From assembly GCA_030062745.1 (NCBI GenBank), contig CP099841.1, positions 12,776,970-12,840,969 on the forward strand: a DNA stretch of 64,000 bases. The letters run 5' to 3'. A program made the position numbers and the translations under genes. Of this stretch, positions 12,201 through 23,300 are shown in pieces (within the stretch, counting starts at the first letter, position 1; each line of letters opens with the position of its first letter). Under the pieces are notes generated by a model, which was not told the origin of the DNA, did not search any database, and saw nothing but the letters and a program-made list of their open reading frames with translations. The DNA is from Capitulum mitella (lineage: Eukaryota > Arthropoda > Thecostraca > Pollicipedomorpha > Pollicipedidae).

Positions 12201-12744
12201 CATATTCAAAATTTGTGCAGACAAAGCATTGGGCTAGAAAAAGTTGGGAATGTTACTGATCTGGAGCAGTCTCTGATTCTGCTGCAGAACCTGCACTGCA
12301 CACACCTGGGTTTCAGAACTCTGCTTTGGAGTCAACCATAGGAGCACCCAAAAAAGTGGAGGGGGAAAGATGTTTTTACTCAGGGCTGATGTTAAAGTTT
12401 CAGGCAATGGTGGGCTATGGTCCCCTGGCCCTCCCCATTCTTATGTCTTTGGGCATTTTTATCAAATCCAAAATAGTGTGGGCCTTGCCACCACTTTTTA
12501 GAGAACTGAAAGTGGTGTGTTATGTTTGGACTTTTATATGTGTCTTTGTTATGTTGGCCCCCTATTGTCATTACTCGTGACGCCTGTGACCTTGTGTCTT
12601 TATTGCAGTTTTACTAGCAAATGCCTCAACACTACCACACCCAACAATGATTTGGCCAGTTGTTAACATGCCTGTAAGATACTCTATGTATTTGAATACA
12701 TAGTCATTATCATGAACCAGGAAAATGGCTTCAATTTTGGACCA
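6300..12744 (-). CDS. Multi-exon gene, product unrecognised (partial model)
   Basis: Exons read leftwards: 12,744-12,615 (5' end unknown; contains GQIIVGCGSVEAF), 12,233-12,057 (acceptor TTTTTCTAG, donor CAG/GTGAGT), 11,601-11,573, 11,092-11,009 (starts GSETMPIPHF), 10,103-9,979 (ends KNMLFLWG), 9,766 to about 9,557 (contains EVAMAHLWMDF), 6,638-6,510 (QQFLYWVLRKSQ, donor CAG/GTAAGC), 6,413-6,383 (PGLTSLEDML) and 6,325-6,300 (ends VDVFQID, stop TGA). Splice phases agree across the chain 12,615 to 9,766 and again from 6,638 to the stop. The junction from 9,557 to 6,638 does not agree, so an exon is missing or the 9.7-kb exon is bounded differently. A TIR element (8,085-9,536) sits in that gap. 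CpG is strongly depleted over most of the exons, as in methylated housekeeping gene bodies of invertebrates. I recognise no domain. Confidence 0.42.
6510..6638 (-). CDS. Internal exon of the unrecognised minus-strand gene
   Basis: Exactly 43 codons between a good acceptor (GGCTCTGTGTCACCAG, with branch-like CTGAC upstream) and a strong donor (GACCAG/GTAAGC). The peptide starts QQFLYWVLRKSQEHC and ends in a polar stretch ESKTSQRDQ. It begins and ends in phase 0. The frame also runs on through the following intron, so retention would remain open to the TAG-less region before 6,363. Product unknown. Confidence 0.45.
7421..7966 (+). repeat. Direct duplication of a 3'-terminal-exon-like cassette
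   Basis: About 120 bases at 7,421-7,545 recur at 7,846-7,966, roughly 425 bases apart and about 95% identical. Each copy has a strong acceptor (CTCCTTGTGTTTCAG), a short frame CPTFFE ending in TAA, and an overlapping AATAAA. Each could therefore act as a terminal exon with poly(A) signal for a plus-strand transcript. No upstream exon that would use it is clear, although an open frame lies at 6,834-7,142. It may instead be a transposon piece. Confidence 0.45.
8085..9536. mobile_element. TIR transposable element, about 1.45 kb, non-autonomous
   Basis: The first and last ~100 bases are imperfect inverted repeats: the left begins near GGTGACCGTACGATCGGGCA and runs into GGCGTCAACTCACCCTAA; the right end, read on the minus strand, has TCGGGCAGGCGTCATCTCACC. 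Inside are a copy of the family also seen at 57,171-57,440, and a large imperfect palindrome at 8,650-9,050 built from GGTTCGTA / TACGAACC words. No transposase frame is present. It is CpG-containing and abuts the CpG-poor block starting at 9,545. Confidence 0.5.
8236..8495 (+). repeat. Dispersed repeat, copy 1 (GGGACGTAG family)
   Basis: Begins GGGACGTAGTCAAGGGGGC and matches 57,171-57,440 over its whole length, including CATGGGGGCCATGGCC, TATATGGGGATT, CATATGCC and a terminal run of C followed by AGGAAAA. No coding capacity. Confidence 0.65.
10104..10525. repeat. Tandem duplication of about 220 bp inside an intron
   Basis: The block with ACTGCACCACCACTGCA, CATCACATGTTTG, CCCAAGC and TGATTCCAAAATT at 10,170-10,250 is repeated with divergence at 10,390-10,475. 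It lies between two candidate exons of the minus-strand gene (10,103 and 11,009) and has no frame of its own. Confidence 0.5.
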
Positions 12745-13168
12745 TCATTGGTAAGTTTGAACATCAGCTTTAAGCTTTGCTCATGTGAACTTATGTCATG
12801 TTTGTTTTGTGTGTTAGGAGTATTCCTGGAATGTGTTTGTTGTTCCATAACTTTGTTTATTGTTAATATTTCAGTTCTTTAAATACATTTAAAATTCAGA
12901 ATTAGCTTTCACATTTTCTATGCTGATATTTGCCTCTGAAGATGCATTGTGCTTCTGGCATGCACAATTGTGCTGCAGCATTATAATGCATATGATTTTT
13001 TAGTATTAAGGTGCGTCATGTTCAACTTGTCTTATCCGGCTTTCCTTACACCACGGACTACATCACAAAACGCGCCGTATGAGTCCCATCGTCGCGGCTC
13101 TGCGTCGGCACCGTGCGTCGGTGTGCGGGAGGAGCCGTCCCTGAGGGGCGGCGCCGCTCTGTCGCCAG

Positions 13169-13317
13169 CTGGCGGAGCTGCGGGCCGGCCTGCAGCGGCG
13201 CCAGCTGGAGATGGGCTGGGTGCGGCGCCGCGCCCGGCCCTGGCGCCTGGTGCGCAGCAGAGAGGAGCGCGCCCGCCGCGCAGCCGACAGGCCGCACGGC
13301 CGACCGCCGCACGCCAG
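13169..13317 (+). CDS. Candidate exon: basic helical segment
   Basis: Acceptor CTCTGTCGCCAG at 13,168 and donor GCCAG/GTACGG after 13,317. The 49 complete codons have mostly G/C third positions and encode [17 protein letters not shown] followed by Arg-rich sequence, likely a charged helix. It distantly recalls the basic helix after the PHD fingers of BRPF/JADE proteins, which is only an impression. It ends with two bases of a codon and joins 33,176 in phase. An ATG at 13,211 could start translation if this is the first exon. Confidence 0.4.
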
Positions 13318-14304
13318 GTACGGCCCGGCCCCCGTCGGTCCGACGGCGGGGCGCGCTCTCTGCGCGGCCAGCGCGGCACCCCTCCCGAACACGCCGCTCA
13401 CTGGAGGAGTGTTCGGGATTGTCATACGGCGGATACGGATGTTGTCATAGAGGATACGGCGCTGGCGGAGTGGGCATTGCCATACGTGCCTGCCGTGGAA
13501 TACGGGGAGGTGTTGAAATGTGGAATGGGTGCCGCCAGCGACACATTCCAAGTTGACGATCATTTCAAGAGGCCCGGATTTAGGGGGGGGGCGGGGGGTA
13601 GGCGCACCGGCAAATCACGATGGAGGAGCGCTCCGCGGTCGCACTGGAATGGGAGGACATTTCGTCCACGACGCACGACACGAAAGGTGAAGAGTACCCA
13701 GTTCCCACTCGAGATTGGAGGAAATAAAGAATGTTCATTTGATATTCCCCTGACGAGCGCGCTTCTTGGAGAGAAAACTCAGTGCGTCATGCCGTCGGTT
13801 ATTGATCTCTGATGCGTCATGGCTATCTTTTGAGCACCCGGGGAGACGTGCGCCTCCTGTGTACCTGGAATGAGCTGAGCGCTTTCCGTGGGCCATTGGT
13901 GAGTTATGTGTCTGCAATTCTGCGCGGTGCACTGTGTTTGCCGTGGGGCTCGTGGGTTTTGCGTTTGTTGTGGGTCTCCGGCTGGCTGTTTGTACGGTCA
14001 TCGTCTCTTTGTATGTCTCAGCGCTAACATTTCTATCGTCTGCTTGTCTGTTCTTGACGTCCATGTTGGGTCTGCTGGCCTTGCAGTGTACAGCGTCTTG
14101 GGGCTTGTTCACCCGTGGTTGTGGCAGATGGTGATTACCTCGGGCCGGCGCCATGATTTGGCGAGCACACACTCACATGTTTGGCTTGACACTCCTGTTC
14201 GTCCGCTCGCTTGGGACCGATGTCCTAATCCGTGACCTCCGGCCGCCCCGTTGTCGACACGTTTGTATCGTATCACCGAGCCAATGTGGGCGTGTGCGCA
14301 TGTG

Positions 14305-14352
<48 letters not shown>

Positions 14353-17300
14353 TATATGTATGTACATGTACATGTACATATATACATGTGCACATGCAAG
14401 CACACACACACACACACACGCGCACGCACGCACGCACGCACGCACGTTGGCTCGGTGATGCCATGGATGGTGATGCGATACAGCCGTGTCAACAGAGGTG
14501 GCGGCCGGAGATCCTGGTGAGGTCAGGCGACGTTATTCCTGTTCCGCGTCCCTCCCAGAACGATCGTTGGTGATTGGCGGGCAGCTTCGGATTAGCCGTG
14601 GCTCGACGTGATGGTACCACCAGCTTTAGGAGGCACGATATCAGCAAAGCCCCGAACTATGAACCCGCCGCGTGGTCTGCCTCCTGTGGACTGCCGTCTT
14701 ACCGATGTCAGTTATTTAGGAGACCGAATTTAAAAACCTATGATTGGTCAAAATAGAAAGCGTTTTCCCAGTGGTGAGTTTATAAATGTTACCTCACGTC
14801 TTCCCGGGAAAAACACCAGAAATTGTCAATTGTAGCATTTGGTCGACATGAACTCAGCCCTGAGCCTTTAAAGGTAGGACAGTTTTTGACCAGTCACAAC
14901 AGCACGTTGAACAGGAAAATTCCCCTTTGCGATGCAGAAACTTGAAAAATAAAGGGCTGTATCTCTATGTGCGTATAATAGACGTGTATATGTAGTAGAC
15001 ATGCATAACAGACGTGAAAGCTCACCGCTGAGAAAACCGCAAAACGTCGTGTTGTGGTTTTTCCCAAATTTTGCTTATTAGTGTGATTATAGTTTGCGGT
15101 TATTAACCCGTCCCCGACTGGGGGCAGTTGACTGCCCCTCCCCCGAGGTTTTTCTGAGATTACAAGAGAACGAACAAACACAGAGCCACAAAACTTTGTG
15201 TACCTTTTGCTTCATCATTTTTACATCTTGTGTCAAAATCTTGAGCTCAGGTCAGGTCAGGTGCCTGACCTAGGTCAGGTCAAACGGACGTATGTGAAAA
15301 AAGTTTAGCGCCCTGTAACATTTTCGCAAAACAATATAATACTTTCAGGGATTAGTGAACGTGATAGATGCAACAAATCTGCTGTTTCAGATTTTTCGGA
15401 ATTTTCCGGGTCATTAACCTAAGGTCAAGGCCATTTTTAAGACATGTCGTCGTTTTTTCGAAAATTGACGAAATATTTCATAACATTTTTAGTGTGGAGT
15501 GAAGCAGACATCTAGTTACCGTCATTGGGCAAAGTATCAATGACTTCCAGCCATTGACCTGAGGTCAGGTCACGAATAACTGTAGTGAGCCAAAATGTAC
15601 TACCGTCAAAATCGGCGATGAATTACTCAGAATGGGTAGAAAATGGCAGAACTAGCTTGCACAGACGTAAGGTATACCAGGAACCTCAAAAAGTTTGAAA
15701 AAATGGCATATTTTGGAAATAAACAGGCTCTCGCGAATAAAGGTACGCCAATTTTGTAGATTGGTAATTAATGAATTTTTCCAAAATTTAAGCATGGAAA
15801 ACCATCACAAGAACCTCTAAGATCGATGAAATATACATAGATCGTCTTTTTTAGCGAAAATAAAGGAACGCTAAAACTAGTTCCCGTCAATTTGTGACCG
15901 CATACGGCAGCAGCGCACGCCTAGCAGCTGCCGGGAGAAATGCCGTCTCTTTAACTCAACGTTTCGGCGTATATATTAAACAAATCTGGGGAATTAGACG
16001 TGTATCGGCATCCGCGGACCTTTACTTGTGCGCTGGTGCCTTTACCTAAGCGTTTTTAGTCTCAGTTCTTGAGATTCAGACCATTTCTCGGTCTCATGCA
16101 GTCGGCTATGAGAAAACATATATAGGGCGTATGTTGCTTACATATTATCTAAAACTAAAAATGAGACCAGTTTCGAGGTCTACTCGTCACAAGCTTTCCA
16201 ATGGTGTGCTTATTTTTATCTTGCGACCAACCGTTCGTGAATTAGAGGGGGGGGCGGTCAACTGCCCCCCCCCGTCGCCCGTGTTCGAAACGGACCGACG
16301 GTCGTGCGCGGGTTAACTACCGCAGTATGCGGTTTCTGTCCAAGGTTCCTTTATCGGTCTGTCTACTATATATGTATCTATCCAGACTTCGAAAAGGAAG
16401 AATTGCGCAGAATAGAAGTCCACAAATATACCAGAATGGGCTTCGTATTAAAAAGAAGTTTATTTTTCGTCTGTTTAAATAGGCTGTGCTCGAACTTCTG
16501 ACATCACAATGCGACGGTAAACATGACATTGTTTTTGTACATCCATACCAGCAGCTGATGATAATTTGCCCAGCATTTTACTTAAATTTGCTAATGAACG
16601 GTCCAAAATGAGAGAAAGTCGACAGCTGTTGGCAATCAAATTAAGAGCTACAGAACCTAGGTAAATTAGAGTTTGGCCTTTTTTGGGGTGCAGCTTGGGC
16701 AGTTCATGGACAAAGAGATGGACAGTTGATTGGGTGTACTGAAGACGTGATAGGAACATCGGGACACAGCACCGTTATGGAGAAAGCAGTTACGGTTGTG
16801 TTCTTGGCCTTCTTATTGTGCTATGTAGTGAACAGGATTGGTAAAAATGTGAGGCATTCCATGGTAAGTGGCCCACTGAAGAGAAATATTACTACCCTCG
16901 ACTCTCAGATTTAGTCATCAACTTTTCTGTGGGGTTATCTGTTGTTCCGTATCGACCTAGGAAGTCTTCAACTCGATCCCGCCAACGGTTTTTAAGTTGC
17001 TTAGGTTTTTATAGAAACCGCGGCAGATACTTGTCTTTAACTGTCTCTATCTCCTGTAGTAATGCATGGAATATAACAAAGTTACCTATGATTAGACTTA
17101 CATTGGTGCAGGGATCACTTTCCATGTTTTCGTTTTTTTATTTGCTGCAGATTTTGCGCCATTGACGTCATGACCTTGGAACACGTGACCTAGCTTGACA
17201 CGAAAGAAGTGGAAAATTTAACTTTCTTCATAACAAACGAGCCGTTGTGTGTTGTCTGTAGCCGGGAAAAGTATGGGAGATGCGAGGTAAGTTGAAACTT

Positions 17301-20300
17301 AGTGTAAATGTTTTAAGGAAAATGTGTTATCACGTGGGTCATCGGTCAAAACAACGCTTTCGGGAATGAGTTCTGTTTTGGTGCAGTGTTTCTTTCGTTT
17401 CAGGCCGTGCAGCGCTTGCAGTGTATAGGGAATGTGCAGCTTGTTAACATGGCTTACCCTTCCTACGTTCATTGCTTATGTCTGACTGCCCTTGTCGACT
17501 CAAGACATTCTACCTAGAAGTATCACTACTCATTGTGGTCGCAGCAGACGAATGCTGTCTGCTTTACATATCGGTGCTGTAAGCAACTTTTGGCAACTGT
17601 ATGGTGTTATTGCGAGACATTTGTAATTTCTCATCCTCCACATCGTCTGCAGAATGTGTGCAGACTGCCTGGGGCAGATACAGGTGACATCGTAAGGGTG
17701 GCAATGCAACCCTATGTGTGAGGGTGTTTTTGGTGCTGAAAACAGTGCATGGCTCGATACGTAAACGTTTTAAGATGTCATAACATTGATGCGAAGGGTT
17801 CGTTTTGTAGAGGGTGTACAAATAAGGGTCAAGGACGGACCCACGTACAGAAATTTTGAGGCTTAGACTGCGATGAACTTTTGCCAGTAGTGTACATCAC
17901 AAGTTTCAACATACTAATCACATTTATTGAAAACCATGTACAGAATTTACTTTTACATTATTCGGCAAGTACGGATTCAGGGAGAAGGAAGGGCAGAAAC
18001 AAGAAAATAAGGATGATGGTTTGGTTTTATCAGAACGCTATTAACGATTTAGATTCGGTCAGTCATCCATGTTTCAGTGTCCTCGATTCGACGCTGATGC
18101 TTCTAATGGATTGCAGCCGTTGTTCTTGGCAATGGTATTGCAGTTGGATCAGCCAACAATGCTGTGTGGGAAAAAATAATTCTTAGGCTCATATTCAATT
18201 AACCTCCCATGTGCGGGTCTCTCAATCCGCCACTGCCTCAGAAAATGTTTCCATACATGCCTTGGGGCTCAAAGTTAAAAAGTTAACATCGGAGTCAAAG
18301 TAAGTGCGTGGAGCGCTGGACGCATCCGTGAGTGCGGAGAGTCTTGTCTCGCCTCGTTCTTCCATCAGAACTCGAACATCCGCTGTATGCACACACGACA
18401 GGACGTTCAGCTGCACCTTCCTCGCATCCGCACGGAGGCTGGCAGGCGGCAGTTTGCGTACCGAGCTCCCAGTGTGTATAACAGACTGCCTACCGAGCTG
18501 ACCAGGCGGAAACTTCATTTTTTAAAAGGAACGTAAAGATGCTTTTAAAGGATGACAGTGTGGCGTACAATGTTAGTTTTGACGGTCGTTTGATTTCGTA
18601 CTTGTCCCGTTTTTTATTCTATTTTAATATTTTTTTTTGCACTTGTCCGACGTAGAAGTGCTGGGAGGTGACTGACCATTACTATTATTGTCCGATACTG
18701 AGTGCATGATCTAGACCCCGCATCACACTGTGACGTGTTATTCTGTATGACACAGGACAGAGAATAGCCGCAATGTATGTGTAAATCCCCAAGAAATTAA
18801 CTGAACTAAACGAAACTGAACCAAACTGATGCCAGAATATGAAAATCTATCGTTTTCCCCGTTTTACTGTGCTGAAGGCGCCACTGGCGCTCTTCGGTAA
18901 CCTTGCATATATAAAAAGTTGGCTTAGACTAGGGTGGGAAATCGGTAAAGTAAAATGTTACGGTAAAATCGGAAATCTGATTCTTATCGCTAGACAACCC
19001 GATTTTACCCTGTGTATCCATTATCGATAAATATATCTTTAAATTGGGGTGTATTATAGGTTTTATATCATATCTTAATGGGTAGTTATTTGGGAAGGGG
19101 AGGGAGTTGAGCGGGGTACGCGAAGAACTCATAACTGCATCTTTTCAGTCAGCTGGATTCAGAAGACAAGTCAAACGCATTCCAATGCCATTTTTAGGAA
19201 AATGTATTTGAGGTTCCATCGTTTATTTAACCCTATTTCCGGAGGGCTAGACGGTATGGCCGATTCCCGGCAGGGGGGGGGGCGTATTCGGCCCCCCTGA
19301 GATCTCGAGAACTACTCGTCCGATTTCATCGCAACAAACGGCATTCGATTTGCCGTGACGTGAACTACACTTTTATAAAAATAAATTTTCAAAATTTTGA
19401 AATTTGTGGATACAGGGGGGCAAAAATGTCAAAATGGGGGGTACTTTTGGACTTCTTATAACTCCATTGTTTATGGACCGATGTCGATGAAACTGGCATG
19501 AATCGAGAGATTATGGATGGGGCTTTTACCATGGGTCCCCAAATCTGAAATTTTGAGAAAATTCACGGGCGTTCACAGGGTTTTAAAAATAGGAGGATTA
19601 GTTTTCTAACAACTGGATGAACAAGAGGCAAACACCCTTTTTTGGCTTATGCTAGTCATGTTATACCAAAGAAGTACAAATCGCATTACAATGTTTGTAT
19701 AATGTTAGCATAGGCGGTGCCAGGGACATGAAAAAGGGGGAACTGTCATGGTCACGCGTTTCTCAGATCAACTTGTGACCTTTGACCTTAAATGACCTCC
19801 ATTGACCTTGGGGCCACTTGGAATCATCTCATGTGCATTTAATATTATTTGTAAACGTTTTCAATCATTTGAATTCACTCTATTTCAAAAATTTCATTTT
19901 ATGGCTATTGCGATATAGGGTAGGCGCACTGACATTTTAGGTCATAGCTCCGTGACCCGACCTGATATCAAGCTAAAACTTGGTACACGAGTAGAAGGCA
20001 CCCTTCTACGTCATATGTATTCCGGGTTTGACATTTGAAAAAACGGCCTCGAAATTATAGCGAAAGAAACAAATTTTGACTTTTGACCTTGACCTGACCT
20101 TGTAAAATGACCTCAGGAGAACAAAACTACATATGCACATTGCCCACCTATTTAGCTATACATCCATATTAAGTTTTAAGTGCTATCTTAAAAACTCTGT
20201 TTTTGGCAGACATTTTCCTTTTACCCTTAACATGGCCAAAAATGGCATGAGGTGCCTCCCAGAAACGTTGCCTGACTCCGCCCCTGAGCAAAATGGAATT

Positions 20301-23300
20301 TTGAAATTTTGTCACGGCACGTAGAAAGAGTAGCTAGGAAAAGTCACCAAGTTTTGTGAAGCTGCGTTAAAAAGCCTAGAATTGGCAAGCAAAAAACCCG
20401 AGGGGGGCGGATTCCGCCCCCCCCCCCCCTGCCGGGAATAGGGTTAAAGTGAGCTATGGAGACACGCAGTGCGGCCAGAATGCTGTTGCTCATCCATATG
20501 TTTCCTTTCCTGTCAACGTTTCTTTCCTTAGAAATGCTTCTATCTTTGACTGACTGCTATTTATCTTTGCTTTGTTGGAACTTGGCCCATTTGTGTCTGT
20601 CTCACCGCTCTGAACGTTACGCTTGCGCTGCAGATGATAACCGAGTCCTGTAGTTGTGTTTTTGCACTTCATAATGACGTTGCGCGTTTTGCAGATAGCC
20701 CTGTCGTTTTCACGCAAAAAATAATTCCGCACTTGGTCGCTTGACTCCTTTCTTGCTAACAGAGGCCATAGTTTTACTCCATATCACCCCAATACTGAGG
20801 TATCCTGCGCAGCCGGATGGAACATTTCCTGAGAAATTGCCATGATATGTCGCAATAAAATTGTCACGAAAATGTCCATTCTTCGGCGGAGAGGCAGCGA
20901 AAAGTTGTGGGCGATTTGGTGGCGAGGTAAGGACGTAACAGGGGGTTTCCAGGATTTCTTACCGGGGCCCTGATCCGGCCAGTTTCATTGAAGCTACCTA
21001 TTTTATTTCCTTTTACCCTGCGGAGTGTTTGAAAATGGATTTCGGCTCATGGCTCATTCCGCGAGCCTCTGAGGCGAGGAAAACCGTCGATCACTCGGGA
21101 GGAACTTCTAGGTCCGGCCGACCGACCTTTTCTCTGCTGGCTTTTATGTCAGACCTCCCCCTCGCCCCCCACGAAGCTGTTCACAACGCCGACACAGGAA
21201 GGACCGAACCCACGGAGGATTTGCCACCTGGTCGCGGTGACATCGGCAACAATGAGAAGGCTTATCGCGTGGAGTATCCCCGGTTTACCGCATGGCATGC
21301 TGACGGACACACATTATGTCATTAGCGTTAAAGTGCGGGAGGCGCATTTCAACCACGGAAACCCATCACTCCAACAGCCGACATCAGCACGATTCTGTGC
21401 GCTTTTACATCCGGCGTGGCGGCTTACAAAGCTATACAAAGGAGAGCATTCTTCGGCAGTTAGGTACTCTCTCAACGTTTGCTGAAAGACTGCCCGAAAG
21501 TTTGGCTCAAGAATAGTCAGGACGCTTCCCGAAAATAAGGCTTTCTTTAAAAGGAATCTGTCTGCCGAGGAAATGAATGGACGGCATAGGAACGCTGCGC
21601 ACAGCTTAAGCATGCTGCTTGAGCCGCAAATGTACATGTACATATGTGGTTATATATTAGATGTCGGGGCCGCTGGCCATCGGCCACCTTGTTCCTGATG
21701 GATGCGAGTAGCTTCGCAGTCTGACTGGACCGAACGCGCTGAGACAGACACAATGGGCCAAGTTACAACAAAGCAAAGACAGTAGCAGTCAGCCAAAGAT
21801 AGAAGCATTTCTAAGGAAAGACACGTTGACAGGAAAGGAAACAAACGGATGAGCGACAACATTCTGGACGCACCCTGTGTCTCCATAGCTCACTTCAAAT
21901 AAACAATGGAACCTCAGATATTCTTTCTTAAAATGACATTGGAATGCGTTTGACTTGTCTTCTGAATCCGGCTGACTGAAAAGATGCAATTGTTTTATGA
22001 GTTCTTCGCGTACCCGCTCAACTGTCTGCCCCTTCCCAAATAACCACTCATGAAGATATGACATAGAAGTTTATAATACACCCCAATTTATAGATATATT
22101 TGTCGATAATCGATACCTGAGGTAAAATCGGATCGTCTACCGACAACGACCTGAACCATGCATAATTGCAAGCAGACATTGTATGTCTCAGGGAGTTCTC
22201 AGCAAGCGATTAACTCGTGTTCTCCTTGTCGATTCAACTCCTGCGAAGTACAACGCACGCTTCTGACATCAATACCCCAGGCTGTATGCGCGGCATTGAA
22301 CTTAGTTTTTGATAGGCAGCGAAGGAGACGCACCGTATCGTTGAACTCTTGGCCGGAGGTTCACGAAAACCAGGGGGGGGGGGACGAGGGGTCCGAGTAA
22401 GCCTTCAGACCGTTTCTTTCTAGTCATTGCCGGAGGCCAAATGTTCAACTGTTTGACAAGTTGTGTGTCAAGACTTTCACCCCGGATCTGCAGCTCTGGT
22501 TACGCTGTTGGTGTTGTGCTTAAATTCGGCGGGGACAGCACCACCGTGCTGTTGGGAGGCTGGCTGGAGATCGCGGTTAAATAATGTCACGTGGAAGGCC
22601 GGCTGCCATTCCTGAAACTTAAGATACTAACTTGCGCTGACCGCCTCATGTGCGCCCTGTCACTGCTGATATAAGTGTACGTAAGGCACCAGTTATATCC
22701 GTGCTGGCTTTTGGTGTGCATTTTGCGTCAAGGCATCGCTAAGAAATTAATAGCAATAATGGAGTTCGCGATGGTGGCAACTGACAGGGCGTAACTACAT
22801 TCTAAAGACGACTCGAGTTATATTTCGCCTGTGTTCATAAGGCGGCCATGGAGGCTAAAGGTGCTGGAATGCTCTCGCTGGAGGATGTTAGAGACCTTTG
22901 AATATAATAAGAACGAAGTCATACTCGGAAAAATCAAGTTAACTTTTTTTTTTAAATATAAAAACGTTTTTTCGCATTAAACGGTTTGCAAAGCATGACT
23001 GTAGTGCCATACAGTAAATATTGTGCAATATCGGATGGTTCTTTCAAACAGTCCTTGTCCGTGATTCCACTTCGAAGTGAATCAACTCTGAGTCCCACTC
23101 ATGGTTAGCTGAATCGATTTTGATTCCGGCTCATCGCAGTTTTCCAAAACTGAAAAGAATCCGATTCCGTCGCAAAACGAAATTAGTTGATGTCGGAGTC
23201 CGTTCCACAAAGGCCATGTCGAGAAATGTTGTATGTTTGCACGCAAAACGTACTACGAAAAGAAATAAAGTATTATGGTATCAACACTGAAAATATAAAT

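Larger units (their letters stand above)
18998..22129. repeat. Large inverted repeat (arms about 400 bp), left arm interrupted
   Basis: The left arm (18,998-19,226 plus 20,448-20,605) is the reverse complement, about 85% identical, of the right arm (21,741-22,129). Shared words include AATTGGGGTGTATTATA, GTACGCGAAGAACTCAT, GTCAAACGCATTCCAATG and CTCCATAGCTCACTT. The left arm is split by the TTAA element at 19,227-20,447; the right arm is intact. Between the arms (20,606-21,740) is a member of another dispersed family. Confidence 0.7.

Noticed and set aside
12326..12580. Plus-strand frame of 84 codons with hydrophobic stretches
   Set aside because: No splice or promoter support and it lies in the CpG-poor block where the minus strand carries the exon-like segments.
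12608..12750. Plus-strand mini-exons ending at GTAAGA and GTAAGT
   Set aside because: They would leave a 31-base intron, and the minus strand of the same DNA gives a longer, more protein-like frame.
13032..13563. Minus-strand frames of 84-166 codons over the 13.2-kb island
   Set aside because: Arg/Pro/Ala-rich frames expected from GC-rich DNA; the plus-strand reading has better third-position bias and splice sites.
14109..14573. Overlapping frames with IYIYIY runs
   Set aside because: Translations of (TA)n and (CA)n.
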